Shown piece after piece: positions 31,267 to 40,791 of a stretch of 61,999 bases of DNA (the stretch's first letter is position 1; each line of letters opens with the position of its first letter). The stretch is taken from NCBI GenBank assembly GCA_937873205.1, contig CALMVO010000110.1, forward strand, positions 1-61,999. The letters are read 5' to 3'. A program made the translations under genes and the position numbers. This stretch comes from an uncultured Acetobacteraceae bacterium (GTDB lineage Bacteria; Pseudomonadota; Alphaproteobacteria; Acetobacterales; Acetobacteraceae). The notes beneath the pieces are model-generated. The model was not told where the DNA came from, did not search any database, and worked only from the letters and a program-made list of their open reading frames with translations.

Positions 31267-32307
31267 ATGTCCCCATCCGTCAAGGCGGTCCGCCGTCCGG
31301 CCGCCGCCGCGTGCGCCGTCCTGGTCGCCGCCCCGATCGCCGCCATGGTCCCATGGGCATCGCCGGCGGCGGTGGCGGAGACGCTGACGCTCTACAGCGC
31401 GCAGCATCCGCAGATGGTGGACGGGATCACCGCCGACTTCACGAAGGCGACCGGCATCAAGGTGCGCACCCGCGAGGGCGAGGCGCCCGAGATCGCCAGC
31501 CAGATCGTCCAGGAGGGCGCCGCCTCGCCGGCCGACATCTTCTTCACCGAGAACTCGCCGGAACTGGTGCTGCTCGACGAGAAGGGTCTGCTGGCGCCGG
31601 TCGACACGTCGACCCTGGCCGCGGTGCCGGCGCGCGACAGTGCCGCCAGCGGCGACTGGGTCGGCGTGCTGGCCCGCGAGAACGTGCTCGCCTACGATCC
31701 GGAGCTGATCAAGCCGGACCAGCTGCCGCAATCGCTGCTCGACCTCGCCCGCCCGGAATGGAAGGGGCGGATCGCGATCGCGCCGTCCGATGCCGACTTC
31801 CTGCCGCTGGTGGCGGCCATCGTGCAGCTGAAGGGCCGCGAGACCGCGCTGGCCTGGCTGCGGGCGATGAAGACCAACGCGCAGGTGTTCGACGACGACG
31901 AGGGCGTGGTCGCCGCGGTCGATCGCGGCGCCGTCGCCACCGGCATCATCAACAACTACTACTGGGCGCGCCTGCACCGCGAGAAGGGCGGCGCCACCAA
32001 GAGCGAGATCCACCACTTCGCCGGCGGCGACGTCGGTGGCCTGATCAACATCTCCGGCGCCGCGGTGCTGAAATCCTCGCGCCACCAGGCGGCGGCGCAG
32101 AAGTTCCTGGCCTTCCTGGTCAGCCGGCCGCTGCAGACCAAGCTGGCGCAGCAGAACGTCGGCTTCGAATATCCGCTGGCCCCCGGCGTCCCGGCCAACA
32201 CGCTGCTGAAGCCGTTCGACCAGCTGCATCCGCCGACCCTCTCCGCGAGCGAGCTCGGCGATGACCAGGAATCGGCCAAGCTGCTGCGCGAGGCGGGCCT
32301 GCTCTGA
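31267..32307 (+). CDS. fbpA: Ferric iron ABC transporter, periplasmic substrate-binding protein
   Basis: The 346-residue protein has a signal peptide (cut near AVAE, residue 38) and begins its mature part with TLTLYSAQHPQM, typical of FbpA/AfuA proteins. The Tyr pair that binds ferric iron is present in NNYYWARL. Other family signatures are PADIFFTENSPEL and FPLA-like EYPLAPGV. It captures Fe3+ in the periplasm and hands it to the permease. It heads fbpABC. A weak Fur/Irr-like sequence lies upstream near 31206-31227, so iron control is likely by analogy. Confidence 0.9.
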   Translation: MSPSVKAVRRPAAAACAVLVAAPIAAMVPWASPAAVAETLTLYSAQHPQMVDGITADFTKATGIKVRTREGEAPEIASQIVQEGAASPADIFFTENSPELVLLDEKGLLAPVDTSTLAAVPARDSAASGDWVGVLARENVLAYDPELIKPDQLPQSLLDLARPEWKGRIAIAPSDADFLPLVAAIVQLKGRETALAWLRAMKTNAQVFDDDEGVVAAVDRGAVATGIINNYYWARLHREKGGATKSEIHHFAGGDVGGLINISGAAVLKSSRHQAAAQKFLAFLVSRPLQTKLAQQNVGFEYPLAPGVPANTLLKPFDQLHPPTLSASELGDDQESAKLLREAGLL

Positions 32308-33851
32308 CGAGCCGCCGCCGCCGACGGGTCCCACCGGCCCTGCTGCTGGCGGCCTCGCTGGGGGCGCTGCTGGTGCTGCTGCCGCTGCTGTTCACCGTGG
32401 CGCAGGCGGCCGGCGCACCCCTGCCGGAGGCGGTGCAGCTGCTCTGGCGGCCGCTGGTCGGCGCGCTGCTGGTCAACACCATCGGGCTGATGCTGGCGAC
32501 GGTGGCGGTCACCGCCCCGGTCGGCGTGCTGTGCGCCTGGCTGGTCGAGCGCACCGACCTGCCGGGACGCCGCCTGTTCGCGGTGCTGGCCGCGGTGCCG
32601 CTGGCGATCCCGCCCTTCATCACCAGCTACGCCTGGATCTCGCTGAGCTCCGCGCTGCAGGGGTTCTGGGGCGCGCTGGTGGTGGTGGGCTCGGCCTACA
32701 TGCCGCTGGTCTACCTGCCGGTGGCGGCAGCACTCCGCGGCATGGATCCGGCGATCGAGGAGAGCGGCCGCGTGCTGGGCCTGGGCCCGTCCGCCTGCTT
32801 CCTGCGGTTGGTGCTGCCGCAGCTGCGTCCGGCCCTGCTCGGCGGCATGCTGCTGGTGGCGCTGAACGTGCTGGTCGAGTTCGGCGCCTTCGCGCTGCTG
32901 CGGTTCCGCACCTTCACCACCGAGCTGTACGCGCAGTACCGCACCGGCCTGGTCGGCCCCGACTCCGCCTTGCTGGCGGTGGTGCTGCTGGCGTTCTGCC
33001 TGCTCTGCCTGGCGCTGGAGCAGGCGGTGCGCGGCGGCGGCGCGCAGGCCTCGCTCACCCGCGGCGCCCGACGTCCGCCGGCGCGCTACCGGCTGGGCCT
33101 GGCCCGGCTGCCGGCGCTGCTGGTCTTCGGTGCGCTGGCGGCGGCGACGCTGGGGGTACCGATCGGCACCATCCTGTTCTGGCTGACCCGGCATGACGAC
33201 GACGCCACCACGGCCGCCGGAGTCAGCGCCGCCCGCCTGCTCGACGCCACGCTGGGCTCGCTGTCGCTGGCGCTGGCCGGCGCCGCCACCACCGTGCTGC
33301 TGGCGCTGCCGCTCGGCTTCGTCACGGTACGCTATCCAGGCCGGCTGGCGACGCTGCTGGAGCGCACCGCCTATCTCGGCCAGGGCGTGCCGGGCATCGT
33401 GGTGGCGCTGGCCCTGGTGTCGCTGGCGATCCGGCTGATCCAGCCGCTCTACCAGACCGCGCCGCTGCTGATCATGGCCTACGCGATCCTGTTCCTGCCG
33501 CTGGCCCTCGTCAGCGTGCGCTCGGCGTTCGCGCAGGCGCAGGCGCGGCTGGAGGAGGCCGGACGGGTGCTGGGGCTGCCGCCGCTCGCGGTGGCGCTGC
33601 GCATCGTGCTGCCGCTGGCAGCCCCGGGGCTGGGGGCTGCGGCGGCGCTGGTGTTCGTCGCCGTGGTGACCGAGCTCACCACCACGCTGCTGCTGTCGCC
33701 GATCGGTACCGAGACGCTGGCGACCACCGTCTGGGCCGACACCACCACGCTGGCCTTTGCCGCCGCCGCCCCCTACGCGGCCACCATGATGGCGCTGTCG
33801 CTGGGCTCGACCTGGGTGCTGGCGCGGCGCTTCGGCCGCGTGCTGGGCTGA
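32304..33851 (+). CDS. fbpB: Ferric iron ABC transporter, permease
   Basis: With the CTG at 32304, which overlaps the fbpA stop (CTGA), the permease has 515 residues and a complete first membrane segment (ALLLAASLGALLVLLPLLF). The next usual start codon, GTG 32373, would cut that segment. The protein has two fused permease halves, with about twelve membrane segments and EAA-like loops (EESGRVLGLGPSACFLRLVL and EEAGRVLGLPPLAVALRIVL). These halves contact the ATPase. No ATG or GTG upstream of 32373 fits, so a CTG start is inferred. Confidence 0.9.
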   Translation: MTSRRRRRVPPALLLAASLGALLVLLPLLFTVAQAAGAPLPEAVQLLWRPLVGALLVNTIGLMLATVAVTAPVGVLCAWLVERTDLPGRRLFAVLAAVPLAIPPFITSYAWISLSSALQGFWGALVVVGSAYMPLVYLPVAAALRGMDPAIEESGRVLGLGPSACFLRLVLPQLRPALLGGMLLVALNVLVEFGAFALLRFRTFTTELYAQYRTGLVGPDSALLAVVLLAFCLLCLALEQAVRGGGAQASLTRGARRPPARYRLGLARLPALLVFGALAAATLGVPIGTILFWLTRHDDDATTAAGVSAARLLDATLGSLSLALAGAATTVLLALPLGFVTVRYPGRLATLLERTAYLGQGVPGIVVALALVSLAIRLIQPLYQTAPLLIMAYAILFLPLALVSVRSAFAQAQARLEEAGRVLGLPPLAVALRIVLPLAAPGLGAAAALVFVAVVTELTTTLLLSPIGTETLATTVWADTTTLAFAAAAPYAATMMALSLGSTWVLARRFGRVLG

Positions 33852-33860
33852 CGGCCGGGC

Positions 33861-34898
33861 ATGTCGGCGCTGCTGGTCTCCGGCCTGTCGAAGTCGTTCG
33901 GCGACACGGCCGTGCTGCGCGGCCTCGAGCTCGACGTGCCGGAGCGCAGCCTGGTGGCGGTCCTGGGCGCGTCGGGTGGCGGCAAGACCACGCTGCTGCG
34001 GCTGGTCTGCGGCTTCGAGCGCCCGGACGCCGGCCGCATCGCCATCGGCGGCACGGACGTGGAGGGCCCCGGCCTGCATCGCCGGCCGGAGCGGCGCCGC
34101 ATCGGCTACGTCGCGCAGGACGGCGCGTTGTTCCCGCACTTGTCGGTGGCCGCCAACATCCTGTTCGGGCTCGACCGGCCCGGCCGCCGCGACCGCATCC
34201 GGGCCGAGCGGCTGCTGGAGCTGGTCGGCCTGCCCGCCGCCTACGCCGCGCGGCCGCCGCAGGCGCTGTCCGGCGGCGAACAGCAGCGCGTGGCGCTGGC
34301 CCGGGCGCTGGCGCCGGCGCCGCGGCTGGTGCTGCTGGACGAGCCGTTCTCGGCGCTGGACGCGGCCCTCCGCGCCGGCACCCGCCGGGCGGTGGCGGCG
34401 GCACTCGCGGCGGCCGGCGCCACCGCGCTGCTGGTCACGCATGACCAGTCGGAGGCGCTGTCGATGGGCGACCAGGTCGGCGTGCTGCGGGATGGAAGGC
34501 TGGTGCAGGTGGCGCCGCCGGCCGAGCTCTACCGCCATCCCGTCGATGCGGCCCTGGCCTGCTTCGTCGGCGAGGCGGTGCTGCTGGACGGCGAGGCGCG
34601 CGCGGGCGCCGTCACCTGTCCGCTCGGCCGGCTGGCGCTGTCGCGTGTGGTCGCCGATGGTCCGGTGCGGGTGATGGTGCGGCCGGAGCAGATCGCGGTC
34701 GGCCCCGACGGCGCCGCCGCCCGGGTCGTGACGGTCTCCTATTACGGCCACGATGCCAGCCTGGGCCTGGTGCTGGCCGACGGCACGGCGGTCTCGGCGC
34801 GGGTCGGCGGCGCCCAGGCGCTGGGCCTGCGCCCGGGTGCGGAAACATGGCTGGTCGTGGCCGGCCCGGTGGTCGCGTTCCCCGCCCGGGATCTATAG
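33861..34898 (+). CDS. fbpC: Ferric iron ABC transporter, ATP-binding protein
   Basis: The 345-residue protein has Walker A GASGGGKTTLLR near 37, Q-loop YVAQDGALFPHL, signature LSGGEQQRVALARAL, Walker B LVLLDEPFSALD and the switch His in VTHDQSEA. A C-terminal TOBE-like regulatory domain (about 270-345) has VRVMVRPEQIAVG. It powers Fe3+ uptake with fbpA and fbpB. The stop TAG abuts the stop of the convergent gene in the palindrome CTATAG. Confidence 0.93.
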   Translation: MSALLVSGLSKSFGDTAVLRGLELDVPERSLVAVLGASGGGKTTLLRLVCGFERPDAGRIAIGGTDVEGPGLHRRPERRRIGYVAQDGALFPHLSVAANILFGLDRPGRRDRIRAERLLELVGLPAAYAARPPQALSGGEQQRVALARALAPAPRLVLLDEPFSALDAALRAGTRRAVAAALAAAGATALLVTHDQSEALSMGDQVGVLRDGRLVQVAPPAELYRHPVDAALACFVGEAVLLDGEARAGAVTCPLGRLALSRVVADGPVRVMVRPEQIAVGPDGAAARVVTVSYYGHDASLGLVLADGTAVSARVGGAQALGLRPGAETWLVVAGPVVAFPARDL

Positions 34899-35606
34899 GC
34901 CCGGCGCCGCCGCGGCGGGGCGTCTCCACATCGCCGGCTGGCACAGGATCTCGCCCGGAGTGCGCCCCCGCCCGAGCGCGGCGGTGAGACGGGCGGCCAG
35001 CCAGGCGATCAGCGGGGTGCCGATCAGGGTCGGCCCGATGAAGGCGACCGGGCGCGGCAGCATGGTCAGGGTGACGACGGCGAACGCGCTCACGGTGGCG
35101 ATATAGGCGGCCGACATGCCGACCATGTGCCGGACCAGCCAGTCGCCGGGCCGCACGCCCCGTCCGGTGAGCTGGAGCATCCCGCGCAAGGCCAGGACGC
35201 TGCCGCCGGCGCCGAAGAACAGCTCGGTCACGTCGCGGCCGGAAATCCAACCCACGATGAACAGCCCGGCGCTGAAGGCGAGCGTGAGGGCCGCCGCAAG
35301 CCAGTCGAACCAGCGTGCTCCGTGCCCCCGCTCGTGCAGGCGCCTCTGCTGCAGCGCCCGCCAGCCGGAGAAGACGAGGAAGGCGCTGAACACCGCGATC
35401 GTCAGCAGCAGCACGTTCCCGGTCGCGAGCGCCAGGCAGAGCGCCGAGACGGCCGCGACCGCCATGGCGCCGCCATAGCAGCGGCCGGACAGGCGGTGCA
35501 GGCGCCGGCCCTTGCGCGCCAGCATCGCGACCGGCCCGGCGACGAGGGCCGTGGCGCCGCCAGCTCCATGCAGGACCAGAACCGTATCCAAGACCGTGCT
35601 CGGCAT
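34893..35606 (-). CDS. Polytopic membrane protein, DUF2306-like
   Basis: From ATG 35606, which has GGGAGG upstream, the protein has 237 residues and about seven membrane segments. The start VLHGAGGATALVAGPVAMLA and RLHRLSGRCYGGAMAVAAVS resemble DUF2306-type membrane proteins, in which His residues of the early helices might bind heme or metal. The function is unknown. It converges with fbpC and shares the CTATAG stop overlap. The repeat copy B lies about 190 bases upstream of its start, so its promoter is in that gap. Confidence 0.65.
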   Translation of the reverse strand: MPSTVLDTVLVLHGAGGATALVAGPVAMLARKGRRLHRLSGRCYGGAMAVAAVSALCLALATGNVLLLTIAVFSAFLVFSGWRALQQRRLHERGHGARWFDWLAAALTLAFSAGLFIVGWISGRDVTELFFGAGGSVLALRGMLQLTGRGVRPGDWLVRHMVGMSAAYIATVSAFAVVTLTMLPRPVAFIGPTLIGTPLIAWLAARLTAALGRGRTPGEILCQPAMWRRPAAAAPGL

Positions 35607-35791
35607 CGAGAGCCTCCCAGTCTGTCTTGACACTGATAAGACCATGGCCTGGCGATCGCCGTCAACGCAAATCCGGCTCCCGGCCCGGCCGGGGATCAGC
35701 AGAAGGCGACGCCCGCTCGGGACCGGCAACGGCATCATTCGTCGCGATCTCGCGAAGATCGACAGCCTGTTCCGGACAGTGATGCGGCACA

Positions 35792-35895
35792 TAGAGGATG
35801 ATCCGATCGCTAGACTCGCGGATCATCCTCTAGCTTGTTGTTTTGACGAGCATCTTTATCCGATCGACGAGTCCGTTCGATCGGATGATGCTCTA
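35792..35895 (-). repeat. Dispersed MITE-like element, copy B
   Basis: This 104-bp copy is in the opposite orientation to copies A and D. It has the same spacer and outer ends but is diverged: one base is lost in the 13-bp arm of hairpin 1, and the loop of hairpin 2 differs (ATCGCTAGACTCG). Between 35896 and 36175 I see no gene. Confidence 0.88.
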
Positions 35896-36175
35896 GGTTC
35901 GGTCGGCGCGGTCGAGCCCGTATTGGGATGCCATTGACCCGCATCGAACCGTCGTCGCCTCCGGCCATCAGGGTGTGCCGCAAGCGCCGCTGGAAAGCGT
36001 GGCCGTGCGGATCGGATCGTGGCAGCGGACGTCGAACATGTCAGGCGATGGGCCCCGCAACGCCGTGCGCCGCCCTCGATCCCGGTATCGGTGCCGTCGC
36101 GGGCAAGGCGAGCCGCGACCGCGGGATCTCCCACGGTTTCGGCGAAGCACCCGAGCCGACGTCAGGGCCACGTCT

Positions 36176-37681
36176 TCAGGGCGCCGGGCGATGCCACGAG
36201 CAGCTGGCCAGCCAGCAGGGCAGGCCGTAGGCGAGGCCGATCCGCCAGCGCAGGGTCGGTCGGTGCAGCGCCTGCCACCAGGGATCGCCCGCGGCGCCGA
36301 CCAGCGGTCCCTCGAAGGCGCGCCGCAGCGCGATCACCCGCCAGCCCTGGCTGTCCGGCAGCGCGCGGTAGTCGACCATCGGCCGCAAGGCTCCCAGGTC
36401 ATCGTGCAGGGCATACTGTGCGAGGTAGGAGTGCGCGCCGTCCGGGGTGGGTGCCGGCAGCTGCACCATCCAGGCCGGCGCGTCGGCGCCCGCCGCCCGC
36501 GGCATCAGGCGGACGCCGGAGAGCAGGGTCACCGCCGCCAGGGCCAGCACCGCCGGACGACGCGGCCCGGTCGCCAGGGCGCGGAGCAGCAGGAAGCCGA
36601 GCAGGACCATGCCGGGCATGGTCCACTTGAAGTAGTGGACGTTGTGGTAGAGCCAGAGCCCGCTCGGCAGCAGGTCCGCATAGGAGAAGAACAGCAGGTC
36701 GTAGGCGACGATGCAGCCGGCGAGCAGCGCCAGGCTGGCGCGCGCGGCACCGCGGGCAATCCACGGCAGGGCGAGCATCGCGGCCAGGCCGGGGACCATC
36801 CAAGGCAGCCGCTCCACCAGGCCGGCGCCCTGCGGGAACCAGGGCCGCGGCACCAGCAGAAGCAGGTAGGTCTTCCACCATAGCCCGTGCAGGCTGAAGC
36901 CCAGCTGGCGAGCGACCACCATGTAGCCGCTTTGGTGCGGCCCGTAGATCGCGAGCCAGAGCAGCCCCTCCGGAACGCCGGCGAGCAGCCCACCCAGCAT
37001 CAGGAAGCCGAGGTCGCGGCCACGGAGGTCGCGCCGATGGAGCAGCACCAGCCCGGTTCCGCCGAGCACGATCGCCACCAGCATCAGGTCGGTGGGACGG
37101 ACGAACGGGATCGCCGCCGCCACCCAGCCGAGCCCAGCCAGCGCCACCGCGCGTGCCAGACCGGCCGGCGGGCCATCGAGCACCCGAGCCGCCAGCGCCA
37201 GCATCGACCAGACCAGCGCGCTCGACGCCGTGGTGTTCCAGGGCTGCGCCCAGCTTTCGCGCAGCGCGTCCGCGCCCATGGTGCCGAGCAGGAACAGCAG
37301 GGCGGCCACGACCCGGCCGACGCCGACCCGGCCGGCGAACGACAGGAAGGCGGCATAGCTCACCAGCAGCAGCGCCAGGTCCGGCAGCAGGTAGGCGTGG
37401 CCGATCGAGACCGTCACGAACGGGGCGCCGATCAGGGCGTAGCCGAGCGGATACCAGTGCAGGCTGGGATCGAGCCGGCCGGCGGCGAAGGCCTGCGCGG
37501 ACCGCAGAAAGTTCGACTGGTCCCACCATCCCCACCAGCCGAGCCAGAAGCCGGCGGCGTTGCCGGGCGTCGCCGGGTCTGAGGCGTACGCCTCCAGGTA
37601 GAGGACCGACAGCAGCACCGCCAGCAGGCCGGGCACGGTGCGTAGCCGGGAGGCCGTTCTCGATGCCGCGGTCGGATGCAT
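36176..37681 (-). CDS. Polytopic membrane protein, GT-C glycosyltransferase-like
   Basis: The protein has 501 residues from Met 37681 (a Met five codons upstream is possible). It has about eleven membrane segments and a first periplasmic loop with an aromatic, acidic-containing motif (WLGWWGWWDQSNFLRSA), as in dolichol/undecaprenyl-phosphate-sugar transferases. A later loop has HWYPLGYALIGAPF. The C-terminal 90 residues are soluble. The substrate is unknown, and no glycan cluster is nearby. A pure structural membrane protein cannot be excluded. Confidence 0.65.
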   Translation of the reverse strand: MHPTAASRTASRLRTVPGLLAVLLSVLYLEAYASDPATPGNAAGFWLGWWGWWDQSNFLRSAQAFAAGRLDPSLHWYPLGYALIGAPFVTVSIGHAYLLPDLALLLVSYAAFLSFAGRVGVGRVVAALLFLLGTMGADALRESWAQPWNTTASSALVWSMLALAARVLDGPPAGLARAVALAGLGWVAAAIPFVRPTDLMLVAIVLGGTGLVLLHRRDLRGRDLGFLMLGGLLAGVPEGLLWLAIYGPHQSGYMVVARQLGFSLHGLWWKTYLLLLVPRPWFPQGAGLVERLPWMVPGLAAMLALPWIARGAARASLALLAGCIVAYDLLFFSYADLLPSGLWLYHNVHYFKWTMPGMVLLGFLLLRALATGPRRPAVLALAAVTLLSGVRLMPRAAGADAPAWMVQLPAPTPDGAHSYLAQYALHDDLGALRPMVDYRALPDSQGWRVIALRRAFEGPLVGAAGDPWWQALHRPTLRWRIGLAYGLPCWLASCSWHRPAP

Positions 37682-37806
37682 CGGCGCAGCTAGCATCGGC
37701 GCAGCGGCACGGGAAGGGTGCTGCCTTGACGCGACCGGCCCCACCGGTTGCAGATCGATACCACCGGTCGATTGCGGCCCACGCGCGTGGCATCTAGATC
37801 AGGCCG

Positions 37807-38550
37807 ATGGGCCGACCCCGGACGCGACCTGGCCGATCGGTCCCGCCGCTCCTGCTGGCGCTCCTGCTCCTGGCGGTGCAGCCGGCCCGAGGCGAGGCTG
37901 GGAGCCAGGTTGGAAGCCAAGCGTCCGGCCTCTCGCTGAGCCTGCCGCTCCAGGCCGGCCCCTACGACTTCCACGACAGCGCCGGCACGTCCCCGGCGCA
38001 GCAGGTGCGCGACGCGCCGCTGCCCGATCCCGCGACGCTGCCCCGGACCGACACCAGCCTGCACGACCCCGCCACCGGCGCCGACACCACCGCGTTCGGC
38101 ACCGCCTACGCCTATCCCAACCCCCTCCACGACACGACGTCTGGCGACGGCACCGTGGCGCAGTCGGCCAGCAAGTCCGCGGGCGTCCCGGTGCGTCAGG
38201 GCCTGGCGCTGCTGCTGATCGAGTGGGGCGACCCGCCGGTGCCGATGCCCAAGGTGCCCGGCGACGATCTCACCGCGGCGCCGCCGCCGATCCCCAAGAT
38301 CGCGTTCGCGGTCCAAGCCGGCGACGGCGAAACCCTGGACGAGCGGTCGGCGTGGATCGTCGGCCGCGCCGTGCAGGCCTATGGCCGTGCCACGCTCACC
38401 GAGATCACCATCGAGCGACCGCCGGACCGGCCGCACTGCTGCACTCGCTATGCCAGCCTGATCCGGGACGAGCTGATCTGCCAGGGCCTGAGCCCGGACC
38501 CGAGGCGCTGGCTCGCCGGCCATCGCATCCGGCTGGTGCAGGGCCCGTGA
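37807..38550 (+). CDS. Exported protein of unknown function
   Basis: The 247-residue protein has a signal peptide (PPLLLALLLLAVQPARGEA). The mature N-terminal half is rich in Asp, Thr and Pro (DFHDSAGTSPAQQVRDAPLP) and looks disordered. The C-terminal part (from about 150) has strands and two Cys pairs (PHCCTRYAS and ELICQGL), suggesting disulfides. I do not know the family. It lies 33 bases before the DUF72 gene on the same strand, so the two may share a transcript. Confidence 0.62.
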   Translation: MGRPRTRPGRSVPPLLLALLLLAVQPARGEAGSQVGSQASGLSLSLPLQAGPYDFHDSAGTSPAQQVRDAPLPDPATLPRTDTSLHDPATGADTTAFGTAYAYPNPLHDTTSGDGTVAQSASKSAGVPVRQGLALLLIEWGDPPVPMPKVPGDDLTAAPPPIPKIAFAVQAGDGETLDERSAWIVGRAVQAYGRATLTEITIERPPDRPHCCTRYASLIRDELICQGLSPDPRRWLAGHRIRLVQGP

Positions 38551-38583
38551 CCGCGGCCTGAAGACGCGAGAGGGGAGACCACG

Positions 38584-39393
38584 ATGACCACGCCCGCCCG
38601 GAGACACGGCACCATCCGCACCGGCATCGGCGGCTGGGTGTATCCGCCCTGGCGCGAGACCTTCTTCCCGGTCGGGCTGAAGCACGCGGGCGAACTGGCC
38701 TACGCCGCCTCGCGGCTGGCCACGATCGAGATCAACGCCACCTTCTACCGCACGCAGTCCCCGGCGAGCTTCGCCAAATGGGCGGCGGAGACGCCGGACG
38801 ACTTCGTGTTCTCGGTGAAGGCGGCGCGTGGTGCGGCGCAGCGCCGGGACCCGGAGGAGGCGGCACCGTCGATCGAGCGCTTCCTGCGTTCGGGCCTGGC
38901 CGAGCTGGGGCCGAAGCTCGGTCCGCTGCTGTGGCAGCTGCCGCCGGGAAGGGCGTTCGACGCCGACGCGATGGCGCGCACCCTCGACCTGCTGCCGGAC
39001 TCGCTGGACGGGCTCCCGCTGCGTCACGTGATCGAGGCCCGCCACCCCAGCCACGCCGGTCCGGAGGCGCTGGAGCTGCTGGCCGAGCGCAACGTCGCCC
39101 GCGCCATCGTCGACCGAGACGAGCAGCCGCCGCCGGCCGCGATCACCGCCGACTTCGTCTATCTGCGGCTGCAGCGGACCCGCGACGTGGAGACCGATGG
39201 CTACCCGCCGGCTGAGCTCGACGCCTGGGCCGGACGGCTGCGGGCGCTCGCGGCCGGCGATGCCCCGCCCGGCCTGGAAACGCCGGTGGCGGCGAAGAGG
39301 ATGCGGCGGGACGTGTTCGCCTACGCGATTTCCGGCGCCAAGCACCGCGCCCCGGCGGCGGCGATGGCGCTCGCCGCCCGGCTGTCGGGGTGA
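38584..39393 (+). CDS. DUF72 (YecE-like) TIM-barrel protein
   Basis: The 269-residue protein has the DUF72 signatures: IRTGIGGWVYPPWRETFFP at the N-terminus, EINATFYRTQSPASFAKWA, DFVFSVKAARG and, at the end, KAFVYAISGAKHRAP-like sequence (RRDVFAYAISGAK). The fold is a TIM barrel whose biochemical role is unproven. GGGGAG lies just before the ATG. Nothing is missing compared with the usual length of 240-280 residues. The FMN riboswitch begins 53 bases downstream. Confidence 0.88.
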   Translation: MTTPARRHGTIRTGIGGWVYPPWRETFFPVGLKHAGELAYAASRLATIEINATFYRTQSPASFAKWAAETPDDFVFSVKAARGAAQRRDPEEAAPSIERFLRSGLAELGPKLGPLLWQLPPGRAFDADAMARTLDLLPDSLDGLPLRHVIEARHPSHAGPEALELLAERNVARAIVDRDEQPPPAAITADFVYLRLQRTRDVETDGYPPAELDAWAGRLRALAAGDAPPGLETPVAAKRMRRDVFAYAISGAKHRAPAAAMALAARLSG

Positions 39394-39445
39394 CGGGCGC
39401 CTCCGCCCTTGCGGTCACGCGCCCGGCATCCTTTATTTGATCCGA

Positions 39446-39608
39446 AGACGTTCTCGGGGCGGGGTGAGACTCCCCACCGGCGGTGTTTGCAGAGGGCGGC
39501 CTCGAAGCCGCCGGACGCATCAGCCCGCGAGCGCCCGCCGATCGCCGGCGGGGTCAGCAGATCCGGTGCGATCCCGGAGCCGACGGTATAGTCCGGATGA
39601 GAGAGGAC
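39446..39608 (+). promoter_or_regulatory. FMN riboswitch (RFN element)
   Basis: The core is very clear: GTTCTCGGGGCGGGGTGAGA, CCCCACCGGCGGT, AGCCCGCGAGCG, GGTCAGCAGATCCGGTG and TAGTCCGGATGAGAGAGGA, in the usual order with paired stems. It binds FMN and should turn ribD-ribBA-ribH down when FMN is high. The ribD ATG follows 82 bases later. No T-run terminator is visible, so control of translation start is likely. Confidence 0.97.
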
Positions 39609-39690
39609 GCCGGCGTCGTGCCGCCCCCGATCAGGGTGGCGCTCACGCGCGGCTGTGCCCTGGGTCGCGTCCGATGGGACGGGGTGTAGC

Positions 39691-40791
39691 ATGGATGCGG
39701 CAGCGACGATCACGCGCGGATGGGACGATGCGGGCCATGAGCTGCCCGATGCGGTCACGGCCGGCTTCCGCGCCGCGATCGCCGAGGCCGTCCGTTTCGT
39801 CGGCGCCACCGCGCCCAACCCTCCAGTCGGCTGCGCGATCCTCGACGCCGACGGTGCACTACTGACCGTCGCTGCGCATGAGCGCGCCGGCGCCGCGCAT
39901 GCCGAGCCCCGTGCCCTCTCCCAGCTGCGAGACGGCGGTCAGCTCGATCGGGCGGCGACGCTCCTGGTGACGCTCGAGCCCTGCAATCATCACGGCCGCA
40001 CCGGCCCCTGCACCGAGGAGATCCTGGCCAGCCCTGTGCGCGAGGTCTGGATCGGGAGCGCCGACCCGAACCCGCGCGTCGCCGGGCACGGCGCCGAACG
40101 CCTCCGCGCCGCAGGCCTGCGGGTGCGGACGTTGGACCGCCTCGCCGATCCGGCCGCCGCGGGCCTGGCGCGGGACTGCGCCGCGCTGATCACGCCGTTT
40201 CGGCGCTGGGTCGAGACCGGGCGGCCGTGGATCACCGTGAAGCAGGCGCTGGACGCGACCGGCGGCATGATCCCGCCCGCCGGCACCACCACCTTCACGC
40301 AAAGGCCCTCGCTGCTGCTGGCGCACCGCCTGCGCCGCGCCACCGACGCCGTCGTCACCGGCACCGGCACGGTGCTGGCCGACCGGCCGGCGCTAACGGT
40401 ACGCCACCTGCCCGACCACGCCGGTCGAGCGCCCCGGCTCCTGGCGATCGTCGGCAGGCCGGAGCGGGTGCCGGCCGACTACCTGGCCGCCGCCGCGGCG
40501 CGCGGCCACGACGTGCGCCTGCTGGCAGAGCTGGATCGGCTGCCTGCCCTGCTCGGCGAGGCCGGCGTGCTGTGGGCGATGGTCGAGGCCGGCCCCGGCC
40601 TGCTGCGCGCGATCCATGAGGCCGGGCTGTGGGACGACTGGCTGACCATCGCCCGCGCCGGGCCCGACGCCGATCCCGCACCCGACCGCATCGGGCTGGA
40701 GCTGGCCGCGACGGCTGGCCCGCCCTCGCCGACATCGCTCCTCGGTCCATTCCCGGGCCAGCCGACCCCGATCCCCACGCCCAGGACATGA
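39691..40791 (+). CDS. ribD: Riboflavin biosynthesis deaminase/reductase
   Basis: The 366-residue protein joins a zinc deaminase (about 25-165) and an NADPH reductase (about 170-355). The deaminase has HAEPRAL with the catalytic Glu, and the zinc Cys motif EPCNHHGRTGPC. The reductase starts WITVKQALDATGGM and has ATDAVVTGTGTVLADRPALT. It converts the pyrimidine from GTP into the ribitylamino form. A GGGG-containing site precedes the ATG, which follows the riboswitch. The TGA overlaps the ribBA start (ATGA). Confidence 0.96.
   Translation: MDAAATITRGWDDAGHELPDAVTAGFRAAIAEAVRFVGATAPNPPVGCAILDADGALLTVAAHERAGAAHAEPRALSQLRDGGQLDRAATLLVTLEPCNHHGRTGPCTEEILASPVREVWIGSADPNPRVAGHGAERLRAAGLRVRTLDRLADPAAAGLARDCAALITPFRRWVETGRPWITVKQALDATGGMIPPAGTTTFTQRPSLLLAHRLRRATDAVVTGTGTVLADRPALTVRHLPDHAGRAPRLLAIVGRPERVPADYLAAAAARGHDVRLLAELDRLPALLGEAGVLWAMVEAGPGLLRAIHEAGLWDDWLTIARAGPDADPAPDRIGLELAATAGPPSPTSLLGPFPGQPTPIPTPRT

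Noticed and set aside
31959-34751. Long minus-strand frame over fbpABC
   Set aside because: It is rich in Arg, Gln and His and has no motif; fbpBC on the other strand are clear.
35896-36175. Short frames between repeat copy B and the GT-C-like gene
   Set aside because: All are low-complexity Arg-rich frames without a ribosome site.
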